This document shows, in pieces, positions 1 through 11,755 of a stretch of 64,000 bases of DNA. A program made the translations under genes and the position numbers. The stretch is from the NCBI RefSeq assembly GCF_003254275.1, contig NZ_QKZK01000017.1:16147-80146 (forward strand). Reading direction: 5' to 3'. The notes under the pieces were generated by a model, which worked only from the letters and a program-made list of their open reading frames with translations, had not been told where the DNA came from and made no database searches. How positions within the stretch are numbered: the first letter of the stretch is position 1; each line of letters starts with the position of its first letter. The DNA comes from Breznakibacter xylanolyticus. Lineage in GTDB: Bacteria > Bacteroidota > Bacteroidia > Bacteroidales > Marinilabiliaceae.

Positions 1-81
1 TCGGTGCATGACGATTGTCCCGTCCTCCGAGGAAAATTCGTCTAAACACCTACCACCCCCTACCAGCCACCGGGTTTTTTA

Positions 82-89
82 TATTTTTG
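82..89 (+). promoter_or_regulatory. possible -7 promoter element of the lyase gene
   Basis: The octamer matches the Bacteroidota -7 consensus TAnnTTTG exactly (TATTTTTG) and lies about 40 bases before the chosen start codon at 131. No clear TTG/TTTG lies 19-21 bases upstream, so the call rests on one half of the promoter only. Confidence 0.35.
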
Positions 90-130
90 TAACAAACACA
101 CATTTTTTAACCACACACATCCATTTTCCA

Positions 131-1459
131 ATGATCCATTCACGCCTGCTGCTACTCATCGCCATGGCGCTGTTGCCATTCTCGGGCCTCGTTTCGCAAA
201 CCACACCGCGTGTCACTGCCGTTCCGGTGGCGCCGGTGCCCGCCTCGTTCCCCGTCAACTTTGCCCTTCACACCGTGGGCAAGCGTCAGTACGTGGCCTT
301 TTACGACTCGGCTCACCAAATGACCATTGGCATGCGACGCCTCAACAGCCGAAAGTGGCAACTGCAAACCCTCCCCTCACGAGTGGGCTGGGACAGCCAC
401 AACTACCTCTCGCTCGCGGTCGATGATCAAGGCCTTCTGCACCTGTCGGGCAACATGCACTCCAGCCCGCTCATCTATTTCCGCAGCAGCCGCCCCCACG
501 ACATCACCTCCCTGCAGCCCCTGCATGCCATGACCGGCCACGACGAGGAGGTGACCACCTACCCCGAATTCATGCACAGCCCCGCCGGCGACCTGCTCTT
601 TCACTACCGATATGGCCGCAGCGGCTCGGGTTACGAGGTCTACAACCGCTGGAACCCCGACAGCCTGCGGTGGGAGCGCCTGCTCGACCAGCCCCTCACC
701 GACGGTCAGGGCCGCATGAACGCCTACATGCAAGGCCCCGTACTGGGGCCCGATGGCTTTTATCACCTCATTTGGGTATGGCGCAATACGCCCGACTGCA
801 GCACCAACCACACCCTGTCGCACGCCCGCAGCCGCGACCTCATCCACTGGGAGAGCATCCGTGGCCAAGCGGTGTCCCTGCCCATCACCCTGAGCCAACA
901 GCAACTTCATGTCGATACCACCCGGGCCGGGGGCGGCCTCATCAACATTGGCATCAAAATCGGCTTCGACAGCCAAAAACGACTCGTCATTGGCTATCAC
1001 AAATATGACCCGCAGGGCAACACGCAATTGTTTTTGGCCCGGTACGAAAACAACCAATGGATGTTGCGACAAATCACCCAATGGAACTACCGATGGGACT
1101 TTAAGGGCATGGGCACCATTGTCAACGAGCTGCTCATCGACGCCCCCCAACCTGCCGCCCGCCCCGGTCAACTCACCATGGGCTACCACCACTTTCGGTG
1201 GGGCGATGCCCAAATAACGGTCGACGAAGCCACCCTGGCACCCATCGACTCGGGCGCCATCACCACCCCCTACCCGCCCCATCTCGATGTGGTGCGCTCA
1301 CCCTTTAAGGGCATGCTGGTGCACAAAGTCTTCGACTCGGGACGACCCCCCAAGGGTCATCGCTACCTGCTGCGCTGGGAAGCCCTGCCCCCCAACCGCG
1401 ACCGCAAACCACAGGGCACGCTACCCCAACCGGGCTTGCTCGAGGTGGTGAAATACTAA
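131..1459 (+). CDS. secreted BNR_4-family polysaccharide lyase-like protein (PL24/PL25/PL27 relatives)
   Basis: The start is placed at 131 because a signal peptide (residues 1-23, ending LVSQ) begins there; the longer reading frame from position 8 adds a low-complexity, unlikely N-terminus. The 442-residue mature type resembles BNR_4 proteins, seven-bladed propellers that include ulvan lyases (PL24, PL25) and the rhamnose-glucuronate lyase family PL27. Two histidines, in SHNY and in GNMH, are 20 residues apart, as are the catalytic His pair of PL25 lyases as I recall them. A Tyr-Arg motif (HYRYG) and a further Arg (YNRW) follow at about the expected distances. A lyase here would cleave next to glucuronate and leave unsaturated uronyl ends, which fits the uronyl hydrolase gene downstream. 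The substrate (ulvan, arabinogalactan or other) cannot be told from the sequence, and an inactive sialidase-like binding protein is also possible. Confidence 0.7.
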   Translation: MIHSRLLLLIAMALLPFSGLVSQTTPRVTAVPVAPVPASFPVNFALHTVGKRQYVAFYDSAHQMTIGMRRLNSRKWQLQTLPSRVGWDSHNYLSLAVDDQGLLHLSGNMHSSPLIYFRSSRPHDITSLQPLHAMTGHDEEVTTYPEFMHSPAGDLLFHYRYGRSGSGYEVYNRWNPDSLRWERLLDQPLTDGQGRMNAYMQGPVLGPDGFYHLIWVWRNTPDCSTNHTLSHARSRDLIHWESIRGQAVSLPITLSQQQLHVDTTRAGGGLINIGIKIGFDSQKRLVIGYHKYDPQGNTQLFLARYENNQWMLRQITQWNYRWDFKGMGTIVNELLIDAPQPAARPGQLTMGYHHFRWGDAQITVDEATLAPIDSGAITTPYPPHLDVVRSPFKGMLVHKVFDSGRPPKGHRYLLRWEALPPNRDRKPQGTLPQPGLLEVVKY

Positions 1460-1495
1460 TGCCAAACACGATGACGCCGGGTGACTCTGTATGGA

Positions 1496-1609
1496 TTTAA
1501 ACGCAGAGACGCTAAGTCGCAGAGAAAACAAAACGGAGAACGAGTGTTTAGTGTTCAATTTTTCGCGCTTTTGATATTCCATAAAAGACTCAGCGCCTTT
1601 GCGTTTAAA
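1496..1609. repeat. inverted-repeat element 1 between lyase and GH88 genes
   Basis: A 23-base left arm (1496-1518, beginning TTTAAACGCA) and a right arm (1587-1609, ending TGCGTTTAAA) are imperfect reverse complements, with about three mismatches, enclosing 68 bases. The same arm sequence, in both orientations, recurs in the next intergenic gap. The element could form a hairpin in RNA or be a non-autonomous dispersed repeat. Confidence 0.7.
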
Positions 1610-1628
1610 CAAATAAAACCAATCAAAT

Positions 1629-2837
1629 ATGACAAAAATCCTTCCCCTGCTGCTGTTGTCGCTCACCCTGCTGACAGCCAACGCCCAAAAATGCCCCAAG
1701 CCCCAGCCCATGAAGACGGTGGTGAATGATGCCCTCGCCTTTGCCACCCAACAAAGCCTGGCCATGGCTCACTCGCTGGCCGACCGCCCCAACCGTCTGC
1801 CCCAAACCACCGACCGCTTTGGGCGGCTCATCACCTGCAACTCGGGCTGGTGGGTCAGCGGCTTCTTCCCCGGCGTGCTGTGGTATCTCTACGAAAACAC
1901 CCCCACCGACGAACTCCGCCAACAGGCGCACCTCATCTCGATGCGCGTGGCCGATCAGCAATACACCACCGACAACCACGACGTGGGTTTCATGATTTTC
2001 TGCCCCTTTGGCAACGCCCTGCGCCTGACGGGCGACACCACCTATGCCACCATCATCCGCAACGCCTCCAACTCGCTCATCACCCGCTTTCGTCCGGCCA
2101 CGGGCTGCATCCTTTCGTGGGACCGGGCCGAATGGAACAAGCAGTGGCAGTACCCCGTGATCATCGACAACATGATGAACCTGGAGATGCTCATGTGGGC
2201 CGCCGGGGAATTTAAAAACGATCAGTATGCCCATGTGGCCATCACCCATGCCAACACCACCCTGCAACACCACTATCGCCCCGACTACAGCTGCTACCAC
2301 GTGGTGAGCTACGACACCCTCACCGGCCGTCCCGAGCTTAAACACACTGCCCAGGGCTATAGCCACGCCTCGGCCTGGGCACGCGGTCAGGGATGGGGGC
2401 TGTACGGATACACCATGATGTACCGCTTCACCCGCGACACCACCTACCTCAACCATGCGCGCCACATTGCCGCCTTCATCCTCAACCACCCGCGCCTGCC
2501 GTCCGACAAAATCCCCTACTGGGACTTCGACGCCCCCAACATCCCCGACACCTACCGCGACGCCTCTGCCGGTGCCCTCATCTGCTCGGCCCTCATCGAA
2601 CTGAGCGGCTATGTCGATGCAAAAACCGCCAAACAATACCTCTCGGTGGCCGAAACGCAACTGCGCGCCCTGGCGGCTCCGCCGTATCGCAACGCACCGG
2701 GCAACAACGGCAACTTCATCCTCAAACACAGCGTGGGCCACATGCCCAACAATACCGAGGTGGACGTGCCACTCACCTATGCCGACTACTATTTTGTGGA
2801 GGCCCTCGTGCGGTATAAAAAGCTCAAGGGGTGGTGA
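1629..2837 (+). CDS. unsaturated glucuronyl hydrolase, GH88/GH105 family
   Basis: A 402-residue protein with a signal peptide (residues 1-20, cut after NAQ), so periplasmic. It has the alpha/alpha barrel pattern of unsaturated uronyl hydrolases. These enzymes hydrate the 4,5 double bond left on uronic acids by polysaccharide lyases and so release the terminal residue. The two catalytic aspartates of GH88 can be placed at D118 (in NHDVGF) and D180 (in IIDNMMNLEM), with a spacing like that of the Bacillus enzyme (D88/D149). Aromatic barrel motifs (WWVSGFFPG, ARGQGWGLYG) are present. It is directly downstream of a lyase candidate and upstream of a beta-galactosidase, which makes a three-step degradation route plausible. 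GH88 rather than GH105 is favoured by the HDVGF and IIDNMMNLE motifs, but the boundary between the families is narrow. Confidence 0.9.
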   Translation: MTKILPLLLLSLTLLTANAQKCPKPQPMKTVVNDALAFATQQSLAMAHSLADRPNRLPQTTDRFGRLITCNSGWWVSGFFPGVLWYLYENTPTDELRQQAHLISMRVADQQYTTDNHDVGFMIFCPFGNALRLTGDTTYATIIRNASNSLITRFRPATGCILSWDRAEWNKQWQYPVIIDNMMNLEMLMWAAGEFKNDQYAHVAITHANTTLQHHYRPDYSCYHVVSYDTLTGRPELKHTAQGYSHASAWARGQGWGLYGYTMMYRFTRDTTYLNHARHIAAFILNHPRLPSDKIPYWDFDAPNIPDTYRDASAGALICSALIELSGYVDAKTAKQYLSVAETQLRALAAPPYRNAPGNNGNFILKHSVGHMPNNTEVDVPLTYADYYFVEALVRYKKLKGW

Positions 2838-2883
2838 GAGAAAGGGAAAAAGTGCAAAAGAGAGAAAGTGCAAGAGCAAGAAA

Positions 2884-2956
2884 TTAAACGCAAAGACTCA
2901 GAGACGCAGAGAATTAATTCGTAACGTTTAATTGCTTAGCGTCTTTGCGTTTAAAT
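2884..2956. repeat. inverted-repeat element 2, related to element 1
   Basis: TTAAACGCAAAGAC at 2884-2897 is repeated in reverse complement at 2941-2956. The arms match the arm of the element at 1496-1609. It lies directly after the GH88 gene, in a 348-base non-coding gap (2838-3185) that also holds element 3. Confidence 0.65.
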
Positions 2957-3064
2957 GAATCCCCAAACAATGAGTATATTGAATCGATTACGTCTCGCAT
3001 TTTCAAAACAATCTCAGTCTCCATACCTACTATCATAACTCATTTGAGTTATCTGCATTGTTAC

Positions 3065-3117
3065 TTAAACGCATGACGTAACAAAATAACACAGCGCCTT
3101 CGCGCCTTTGCGTTTAT
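3065..3117. repeat. inverted-repeat element 3, shorter and more diverged
   Basis: CTTAAACGCA near 3065-3074 pairs with GCGCCTTTGCGTTTA near 3103-3117. It is the same arm family as the elements at 1496 and 2884. The remainder of the 2838-3185 gap is AT-rich and holds no gene that I can support. Confidence 0.5.
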
Positions 3118-3137
3118 TTTTACTCTGTGTTCATTGA

Positions 3138-6287
<3,150 letters not shown>

Positions 6288-6312
6288 TTTTGCCAACAGC
6301 GATATAAAATGA

Positions 6313-6351
6313 AACGCCCCGGTTTGCATTGCTTGCAAGCCGGGGTGTTTT
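6313..6351. terminator. bidirectional terminator between GH2 and sensor kinase genes
   Basis: A GC-rich stem (CGCCCCGGTTTGCA against TGCAAGCCGGGGTG, with two non-Watson-Crick positions) is followed by a T run. It lies between two convergent genes. Confidence 0.8.
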
Positions 6352-6368
6352 GTATCAATGTCACCACA

Positions 6369-8558
6369 TTAAGGAATGGCCAAACAAACCTTTGCATGAT
6401 GAATAGAAGCACTCCCTTCATCGGCATAACCATCACCCGCAAGAGCCGGCAATGTAAACACCACCCGCAACCCACCGGCCGAGGGGTGTTCAATATAAAT
6501 TTCCCCGCCATGTTTTTCGATGAACTCTCGACAGAGCACCAGTCCCAATCCGGAACCTTTTTCGCCAAACGTACCAATGGTGCTCATTTTTTCATCAACA
6601 CGAAACAGGTTTTTCACCTTATCATGTTCCACCCCCACCCCGCGGTCAGTCACACTACATCTAACCCAATCGCCCTCAGTCTTGGCATCGACCCAAACTT
6701 TGCCTCCAAAAAACGAGAACTTCACACTATTTGACAACAGATTACGAAATACAGAGCGGGCAATGTAAGAATCAGCCATGATGTCGATTTTTTTATTAAT
6801 CCGGTTCACAATGGTGACCCCTTTTTGTCGAGCCAATAATTCTACATCTGCCAAGCTTTGCTCAGCCACCGAACGGAGATTTTGTCGCTCAGGTTCAAAA
6901 CGCAATTCCTCGAGCTGAATGCGCCCCCACTCCAATAAATTATCCAACAAATGAGCTGTTTTAGATGTCGCATCATGTAAATTGTCGATAATGAGCTTCA
7001 TTTTTTCGTCATCAAAAGTTCTGTATCCCTTTCGCAGAACATCCGACAACCCCATAATCACATTAAAGGGATTTTTCAAATCGTGCGCCACCACCGAAAA
7101 GAATCGATTTTTGGAAGAATTGAGCAGCGTCAGGTCATAATTTTCCTGAAGCACCTGCGCCTCTTCGTCCATCTTCTCTTTCCTCAAAAAAATGGTTTGA
7201 ATACCCGCCCCGACCTGATAAGCGAGCCGTCGTAAAAACGACTGCATATCGGACGAATCGAACTTGTACATTTCGTTAGAAATAAAAATCATCCAGCCCC
7301 ATATTTGTCCCCGCACCGACAAAGGCATCCATGCCCAGGAACTCTGATGGAATGCACAATTCCCGGTGCGCATCTGCAAGGGATTCTCAGGCTTATCGCC
7401 CGATAAGGGACAACACCCCCCGTGATCGGCTCCCGACATCCCCCCATTGGGTAACTCTCCCCGCTGCACAATGGTACGGGGCATTCCTTCGGCCGAGGAT
7501 GCCGAATAAATACTCATGTAGGGAATATCCAATATCTTTTGAGTAATGTCCCCCACCACATCAAAGAACTCATCTTCGGAAACAGCACTCAAAATGCCTG
7601 CCGTCAACTTATTAAACGCCTGCAACTGAAGATTTTTCACAGCTAAACGGCCGTGCATCTCGTCGAGTTTACGGTTCTTCATGATAATTTCATTGTTCTG
7701 AAGCACCAAAGCCTCTTCTTTATCTCGGGCATCTTTCAAGGCATTTGACGTATCTAATGCATAGCGCATCATGCGACGTCGCCCTACCACAATAAACACC
7801 AGCCCTAACACCAACAACGCGGCATGCACCGGGATTTTCCCATAAAAGAACGAAGCCCAATAGGCCTGATACCTTTCCAATGGCACTGACACGCTCAATC
7901 CTCCCCTGATACCGGCCTGAGAAAAAGCCTCGCCGCCATGACACTTCATACACTCAGGCGTGTCGTGCAAAGCCTTCATATACCGAACACATTGACGCCC
8001 GTCCTCAGTATCCAGGTTACTGTACTCATCGACTCCTTGCTCGAACATAGTCAACACCTTACGCTCCCACTCATCGGGAGCATTCTCTGGACGCAACAAT
8101 CTCAAACTGGTAATGTGACCCTTTAATCCAAAACGTTCGTTCCCTAGTTCGTTGACCTGACGCGTCATAAAAGCAGGGTTAACCAATGTGAGATTCACAC
8201 CATCGGTGGTCACCAAATCACGGTTTGGCAAATGCGACAGATAAGGATTTACCTGAGAACTATCGGTCATCACCACATACACCCCACCTTGGTTCGACAC
8301 CCACTGCCGATACACCATGTCCTTGACGAATGCACTCTGAGCCTCAGCCAGAGCAAAACGCTGCATGCTCTCATCCTGTAGATGCCAATTCCACCACAAC
8401 GACCCCATGACAATGGCAACCCATGCCACCATTAACAGATACGAATAACGATAAATTGCCGACAACTCCTTTGTCGGCTCCAAACCGATTCTATTCGGCA
8501 CGGGACGAAAGGCTGATAAAAAGTGATGCTTAATGGGCTTTTTACGATGACTGCTCAT
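6369..8558 (-). CDS. membrane histidine kinase with periplasmic c-type-haem (DUF3365) sensor, GAF and kinase domains
   Basis: A 729-residue sensor kinase. Two membrane segments (about 37-56 and 237-258) enclose a periplasmic domain of the DUF3365 type. That domain contains C203-M-K-C206-H207, a classical CxxCH c-type-haem attachment motif, suggesting a haem sensor of redox state or a small ligand. A cytoplasmic helix and GAF-like domain (about 310-460) follow, then HisKA with phospho-acceptor H492 (in VVAHDLKNP) and an ATPase domain with N, G1 and G2 boxes (RNLLSNSVKFS, DRGVGV, GSGLGLVLC). It has no receiver domain. The gene next upstream on the same strand is a stand-alone receiver, the obvious candidate partner. 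Convergence with the GH2 gene fixes its 3' end. Confidence 0.9.
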   Translation of the reverse strand: MSSHRKKPIKHHFLSAFRPVPNRIGLEPTKELSAIYRYSYLLMVAWVAIVMGSLWWNWHLQDESMQRFALAEAQSAFVKDMVYRQWVSNQGGVYVVMTDSSQVNPYLSHLPNRDLVTTDGVNLTLVNPAFMTRQVNELGNERFGLKGHITSLRLLRPENAPDEWERKVLTMFEQGVDEYSNLDTEDGRQCVRYMKALHDTPECMKCHGGEAFSQAGIRGGLSVSVPLERYQAYWASFFYGKIPVHAALLVLGLVFIVVGRRRMMRYALDTSNALKDARDKEEALVLQNNEIIMKNRKLDEMHGRLAVKNLQLQAFNKLTAGILSAVSEDEFFDVVGDITQKILDIPYMSIYSASSAEGMPRTIVQRGELPNGGMSGADHGGCCPLSGDKPENPLQMRTGNCAFHQSSWAWMPLSVRGQIWGWMIFISNEMYKFDSSDMQSFLRRLAYQVGAGIQTIFLRKEKMDEEAQVLQENYDLTLLNSSKNRFFSVVAHDLKNPFNVIMGLSDVLRKGYRTFDDEKMKLIIDNLHDATSKTAHLLDNLLEWGRIQLEELRFEPERQNLRSVAEQSLADVELLARQKGVTIVNRINKKIDIMADSYIARSVFRNLLSNSVKFSFFGGKVWVDAKTEGDWVRCSVTDRGVGVEHDKVKNLFRVDEKMSTIGTFGEKGSGLGLVLCREFIEKHGGEIYIEHPSAGGLRVVFTLPALAGDGYADEGSASIHHAKVCLAIP

Positions 8559-8664
8559 ACGTATGCTTTGTTTATATGATTATTACAATCTGATTCCTTC
8601 GCCACATGCCTTCATGATTTATTCGTTTTCACTCCCTCCTTTTGCACGAATGCAATGCCCCAAT

Positions 8665-9048
8665 TCATGTTTCGGAAACCACCGGGATGTACTTTTTAAC
8701 AACATCCAACAATTGCTCTTCGGTAAATGGCTTCAACAAATAGCCATCAAACCCGTTGCACACAATCTCCTCCTGAATATTGTTATAATAATACGCCGTT
8801 TGAGCAATCACCGGTAAGCCAGGACGAATGGCTCCAATCAAACGGGTGGCGTAAAAACCATCCATTTGGGGCATCCGCAAATCCATAAACACCAACTTAA
8901 TATCTGCATTTCCCTGCACACACTCCACAGCTTCAATCCCATCCTTGGCCAAAATGGCCACCACCCCAATTGCCGACAAATACTCGCGAATCACTAAGAA
9001 ATTTGAAAACTCGTCATCTACAATCAGTACTACGTCAGACATAATCAT
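8665..9048 (-). CDS. stand-alone response-regulator receiver domain
   Basis: A 127-residue single receiver domain with the acidic pair D11-D12, the phospho-acceptor D56 (in VFMDLRMP), the Thr of the switch region (AQTAY) and the conserved Lys in LLKPF. It has no output domain. Its sequence is of the type usually found fused at the C-terminus of hybrid kinases: the segments LPVIAQT and DGFxxTKP/DGYLLKP are shared with the receiver of the propeller kinase at 43283-47239. It sits between two receiver-less kinases on the same strand, 94 bases after one and 106 before the other, and is likely phosphorylated by one or both. A CheY role for the nearby CheA is an alternative. Start codons at 9048 or 9042 are equally possible. 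Confidence 0.9.
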   Translation of the reverse strand: MIMSDVVLIVDDEFSNFLVIREYLSAIGVVAILAKDGIEAVECVQGNADIKLVFMDLRMPQMDGFYATRLIGAIRPGLPVIAQTAYYYNNIQEEIVCNGFDGYLLKPFTEEQLLDVVKKYIPVVSET

Positions 9049-9142
9049 TCCATTATTAAAAGTTCAATAATTCATTCCAAGTATTTTAATACATCCAATT
9101 TCACATCCTCAATTCAGCCCCAAACAACCGTCCATCCCACAT

Positions 9143-11620
9143 TCAATTCTTCTTCACACTAAAATCGACTTTCGACCTCGACACATCAAACTGTTCGGAT
9201 GACATCACAGGCATTTCAATCCGGAACACAGATCCTCGTCCGGGAATCGATTTTAACGTAATGCTGCCATCCACCAACTTCATGTATTCTTTGACAATAG
9301 CCAACCCCAGACCGATCCCCCCATAATTACGGGTCATCCCGTCCTCCTGTTGGCGGAAAGGTTCAAAAATCAAATCCTGAAATGAAGCTTCAATACCAAT
9401 TCCGGTATCAGCCACAATACAACACAAACGTCCCGCAGAGGTAGTGCACTTAACACCAATGCTCCCAAAGAGAGTAAACTTATAAGAATTAAGAACCAAC
9501 TGCTTAAGAGCACTCGTAAAAACAGTCGGATAACCAATCACTTGCTTGTCTCCTACAATTTTATAACGAACATTCAACTGTTTTTCGGGATTCATGGTTT
9601 TCCCAATCCTCAAGGTCTCAACCACAGCCTTTTCAAGATCAAATTCACTATTGACAATCTTCATCAAATGAGAATTCAGCTGCGCCAATTCAATCACATT
9701 GTTCATAATCATCAACAAACGATTGCTGTTTTCATTGATGTAATGCGTATAAAGCGACAAATCGGATGGCGAAATATCTTTCTTCTTCAATAAATTAGAA
9801 AAACCAATAATCCCATTTAACGGCGTACGTATTTCATGAGACAAATTACTAAAGAAAGCTGTCTTAAGCCGATCACTCTCTTCAGCACGCTGTTTGGCAG
9901 AAACCAAATCATCTTCCATAATTTTTCGCCGCGTGATATCGTCAATTGAAATCAACAAGTGGGTTCCCGATTTCAATATCAACCGTGATATGGAAACCAA
10001 CAAATAAAGTCGGCGCACAGCACCTTGATTCATTTGCGACACCCATATCTCTTCACGGATAAATGATTTACCGGACACATAAGTTTCACGCGCCATCTTC
10101 CTCAACCGGCAGGTTTTACAAACCGGCCCCAACCCACATCCACGGGGATTATTAATGGTTCCAACGCAATTCATCAAATTACCGGGACGCAGCCCACTAT
10201 AATCACTATTTAAATGAGCCGCCAATTCAAAGCCGGCTCGGTTCAATCTTACCAACTCCCCGTCCCGATTGAGCAACATCAGCACCGAGTGTGTGTGCTC
10301 AAACATTTGTCGCAACTGCTCGTCGCGTTCGTGCAACTCATCTTGTTGCCTCATCATTTCAGTAATATCTTCAAACAATATCGCGATAAAGCCTTTTTTG
10401 GGACAAAAAACCATGATCCGAAACTTTTTCCCCTCAATAAAACGCTCATCCACACATCGCTTAAATTGTCCATCATTGGCCACCTCTAACAGGGCATCAT
10501 GCATTTCCACATCGAGATGTGGAATGACGTCATTGATCTCCCGCCCCACAATCTGATCAGATGTGAATCCCAAAATTGTCTCAAAAGCAGGATTCACATC
10601 CACAAAAACAAACACATTCATCTCCCTCTGTGAGCTAAATTTGCTCTCAAGCAAAGCAAATCCTGAACTTAAGTTTTCAAAAAGCAATCGGTATTTGAAC
10701 TCCAACTCCTTACGATATCTGATGTCACGGGCAAACAAAAACAAATGCGCCTGATGATTCACCGAAATGGTACGCATCGACACCATGGCTTCGGCAATGC
10801 TCCCATCTTTCAACCGAAACTGAATCTCCACATTATCAATCGAACCTTCTAAAATCAACTTCTGTAATAAAATATCCCGCTGTTGCGGTTCAGCCCAAAA
10901 ATTTAGATCAAGAGATGTTTTTCCGATGACTTCATGCATCTCATACCCCGAAAATTTCAGAAAATTATCGTTAACCTCCACAAAAAAACCATCGGACAAA
11001 CGCGTGATACAAATCACATCCGGACTGATTTCAAATGCCATTTTATACTTATCAGTCAAACAGACCGGTTGATAGTCATCAGAATCATGCTCGCATGACA
11101 CATGAAGTATTAACACCCACATCGACTCAAGTTCAATCGGATAAGCCTCAATTGCACCACGCATCAATTCGCCTGATGGAGACAGATAAGTGACCCAATG
11201 ATGTAAATGATCAGAATGGTTATAGGCACCGGTCACAAACAACCCCTCAAACCAGTCCGCCTTTTCGGGCGTCAATAGTTGGCCTATAACCAATACGTCC
11301 TCCCCCCTCCGATACGACAGCACATGCGTTCCAAATGCAACATTATGACACAATACCTTCCCCCCAGCCCCCAATAGACACATCGGCTCATGAAACCGCT
11401 GAAACCAATCAGCTTGAACAAAATCTTCAACCGAAAAACTTGAACACCCCAAGGCATCCACATCTATCTCATCCATCAATGCAACCCACTTCGAAAAATC
11501 GCTCAAATCCTCATCCCTTTCGGAAAAAGTAAGCGATTCGTCTTTTGTAATGGAGGTATCAGGACGATCGTAAATCGAACTATAAAAACGTCGTTTCTTC
11601 ATAGATAAAAAGGTTAGCAA
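9143..11620 (-). CDS. soluble multi-PAS histidine kinase with a four-cysteine PAS domain
   Basis: An 825-residue kinase with no membrane segment. A weakly conserved N-terminal PAS-like region (about 35-190) is followed by PAS domains at about 198-300, 305-420 and 430-545. The kinase core is HisKA with H595 (NLSHEIRTP) and a C-terminal ATPase domain (GIGLGLAIVKEY). The third PAS domain has cysteines at 485, 495, 501 and 504, the last two as CKTC; this cluster could bind a metal or respond to redox. The core is of the hybrid-kinase type, but the usual C-terminal receiver is missing. The next gene, 94 bases on, is exactly such a receiver. Confidence 0.88.
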   Translation of the reverse strand: MLTFLSMKKRRFYSSIYDRPDTSITKDESLTFSERDEDLSDFSKWVALMDEIDVDALGCSSFSVEDFVQADWFQRFHEPMCLLGAGGKVLCHNVAFGTHVLSYRRGEDVLVIGQLLTPEKADWFEGLFVTGAYNHSDHLHHWVTYLSPSGELMRGAIEAYPIELESMWVLILHVSCEHDSDDYQPVCLTDKYKMAFEISPDVICITRLSDGFFVEVNDNFLKFSGYEMHEVIGKTSLDLNFWAEPQQRDILLQKLILEGSIDNVEIQFRLKDGSIAEAMVSMRTISVNHQAHLFLFARDIRYRKELEFKYRLLFENLSSGFALLESKFSSQREMNVFVFVDVNPAFETILGFTSDQIVGREINDVIPHLDVEMHDALLEVANDGQFKRCVDERFIEGKKFRIMVFCPKKGFIAILFEDITEMMRQQDELHERDEQLRQMFEHTHSVLMLLNRDGELVRLNRAGFELAAHLNSDYSGLRPGNLMNCVGTINNPRGCGLGPVCKTCRLRKMARETYVSGKSFIREEIWVSQMNQGAVRRLYLLVSISRLILKSGTHLLISIDDITRRKIMEDDLVSAKQRAEESDRLKTAFFSNLSHEIRTPLNGIIGFSNLLKKKDISPSDLSLYTHYINENSNRLLMIMNNVIELAQLNSHLMKIVNSEFDLEKAVVETLRIGKTMNPEKQLNVRYKIVGDKQVIGYPTVFTSALKQLVLNSYKFTLFGSIGVKCTTSAGRLCCIVADTGIGIEASFQDLIFEPFRQQEDGMTRNYGGIGLGLAIVKEYMKLVDGSITLKSIPGRGSVFRIEMPVMSSEQFDVSRSKVDFSVKKN

Positions 11621-11755
11621 CAGACACCCGAGAATTCAACCCCATTCACAAAAATCCCCGGTACAGATAGAAACATTTCATACAATCCAATCATTCCTTC
11701 CATCTCTCACAAAAAAATGCCACACAAATCAATCGATTCGGGTTATCGAACACAC

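Noticed and set aside
377..1282. Long reading frame on the minus strand opposite the lyase gene
   Set aside because: It is a shadow of the GC-rich plus-strand gene, with Val/Gly/Ala-rich low-complexity translation and no recognisable domain.
1623..2879. 418-residue frame opposite the GH88 gene
   Set aside because: The GH88 frame has catalytic residues and a signal peptide; the opposite frame is compositionally biased and matches nothing.
1496..3117. CRISPR array made of the repeated arms
   Set aside because: The arms are paired in inverted orientation and unevenly spaced, not regular direct repeats, and no cas gene is present.
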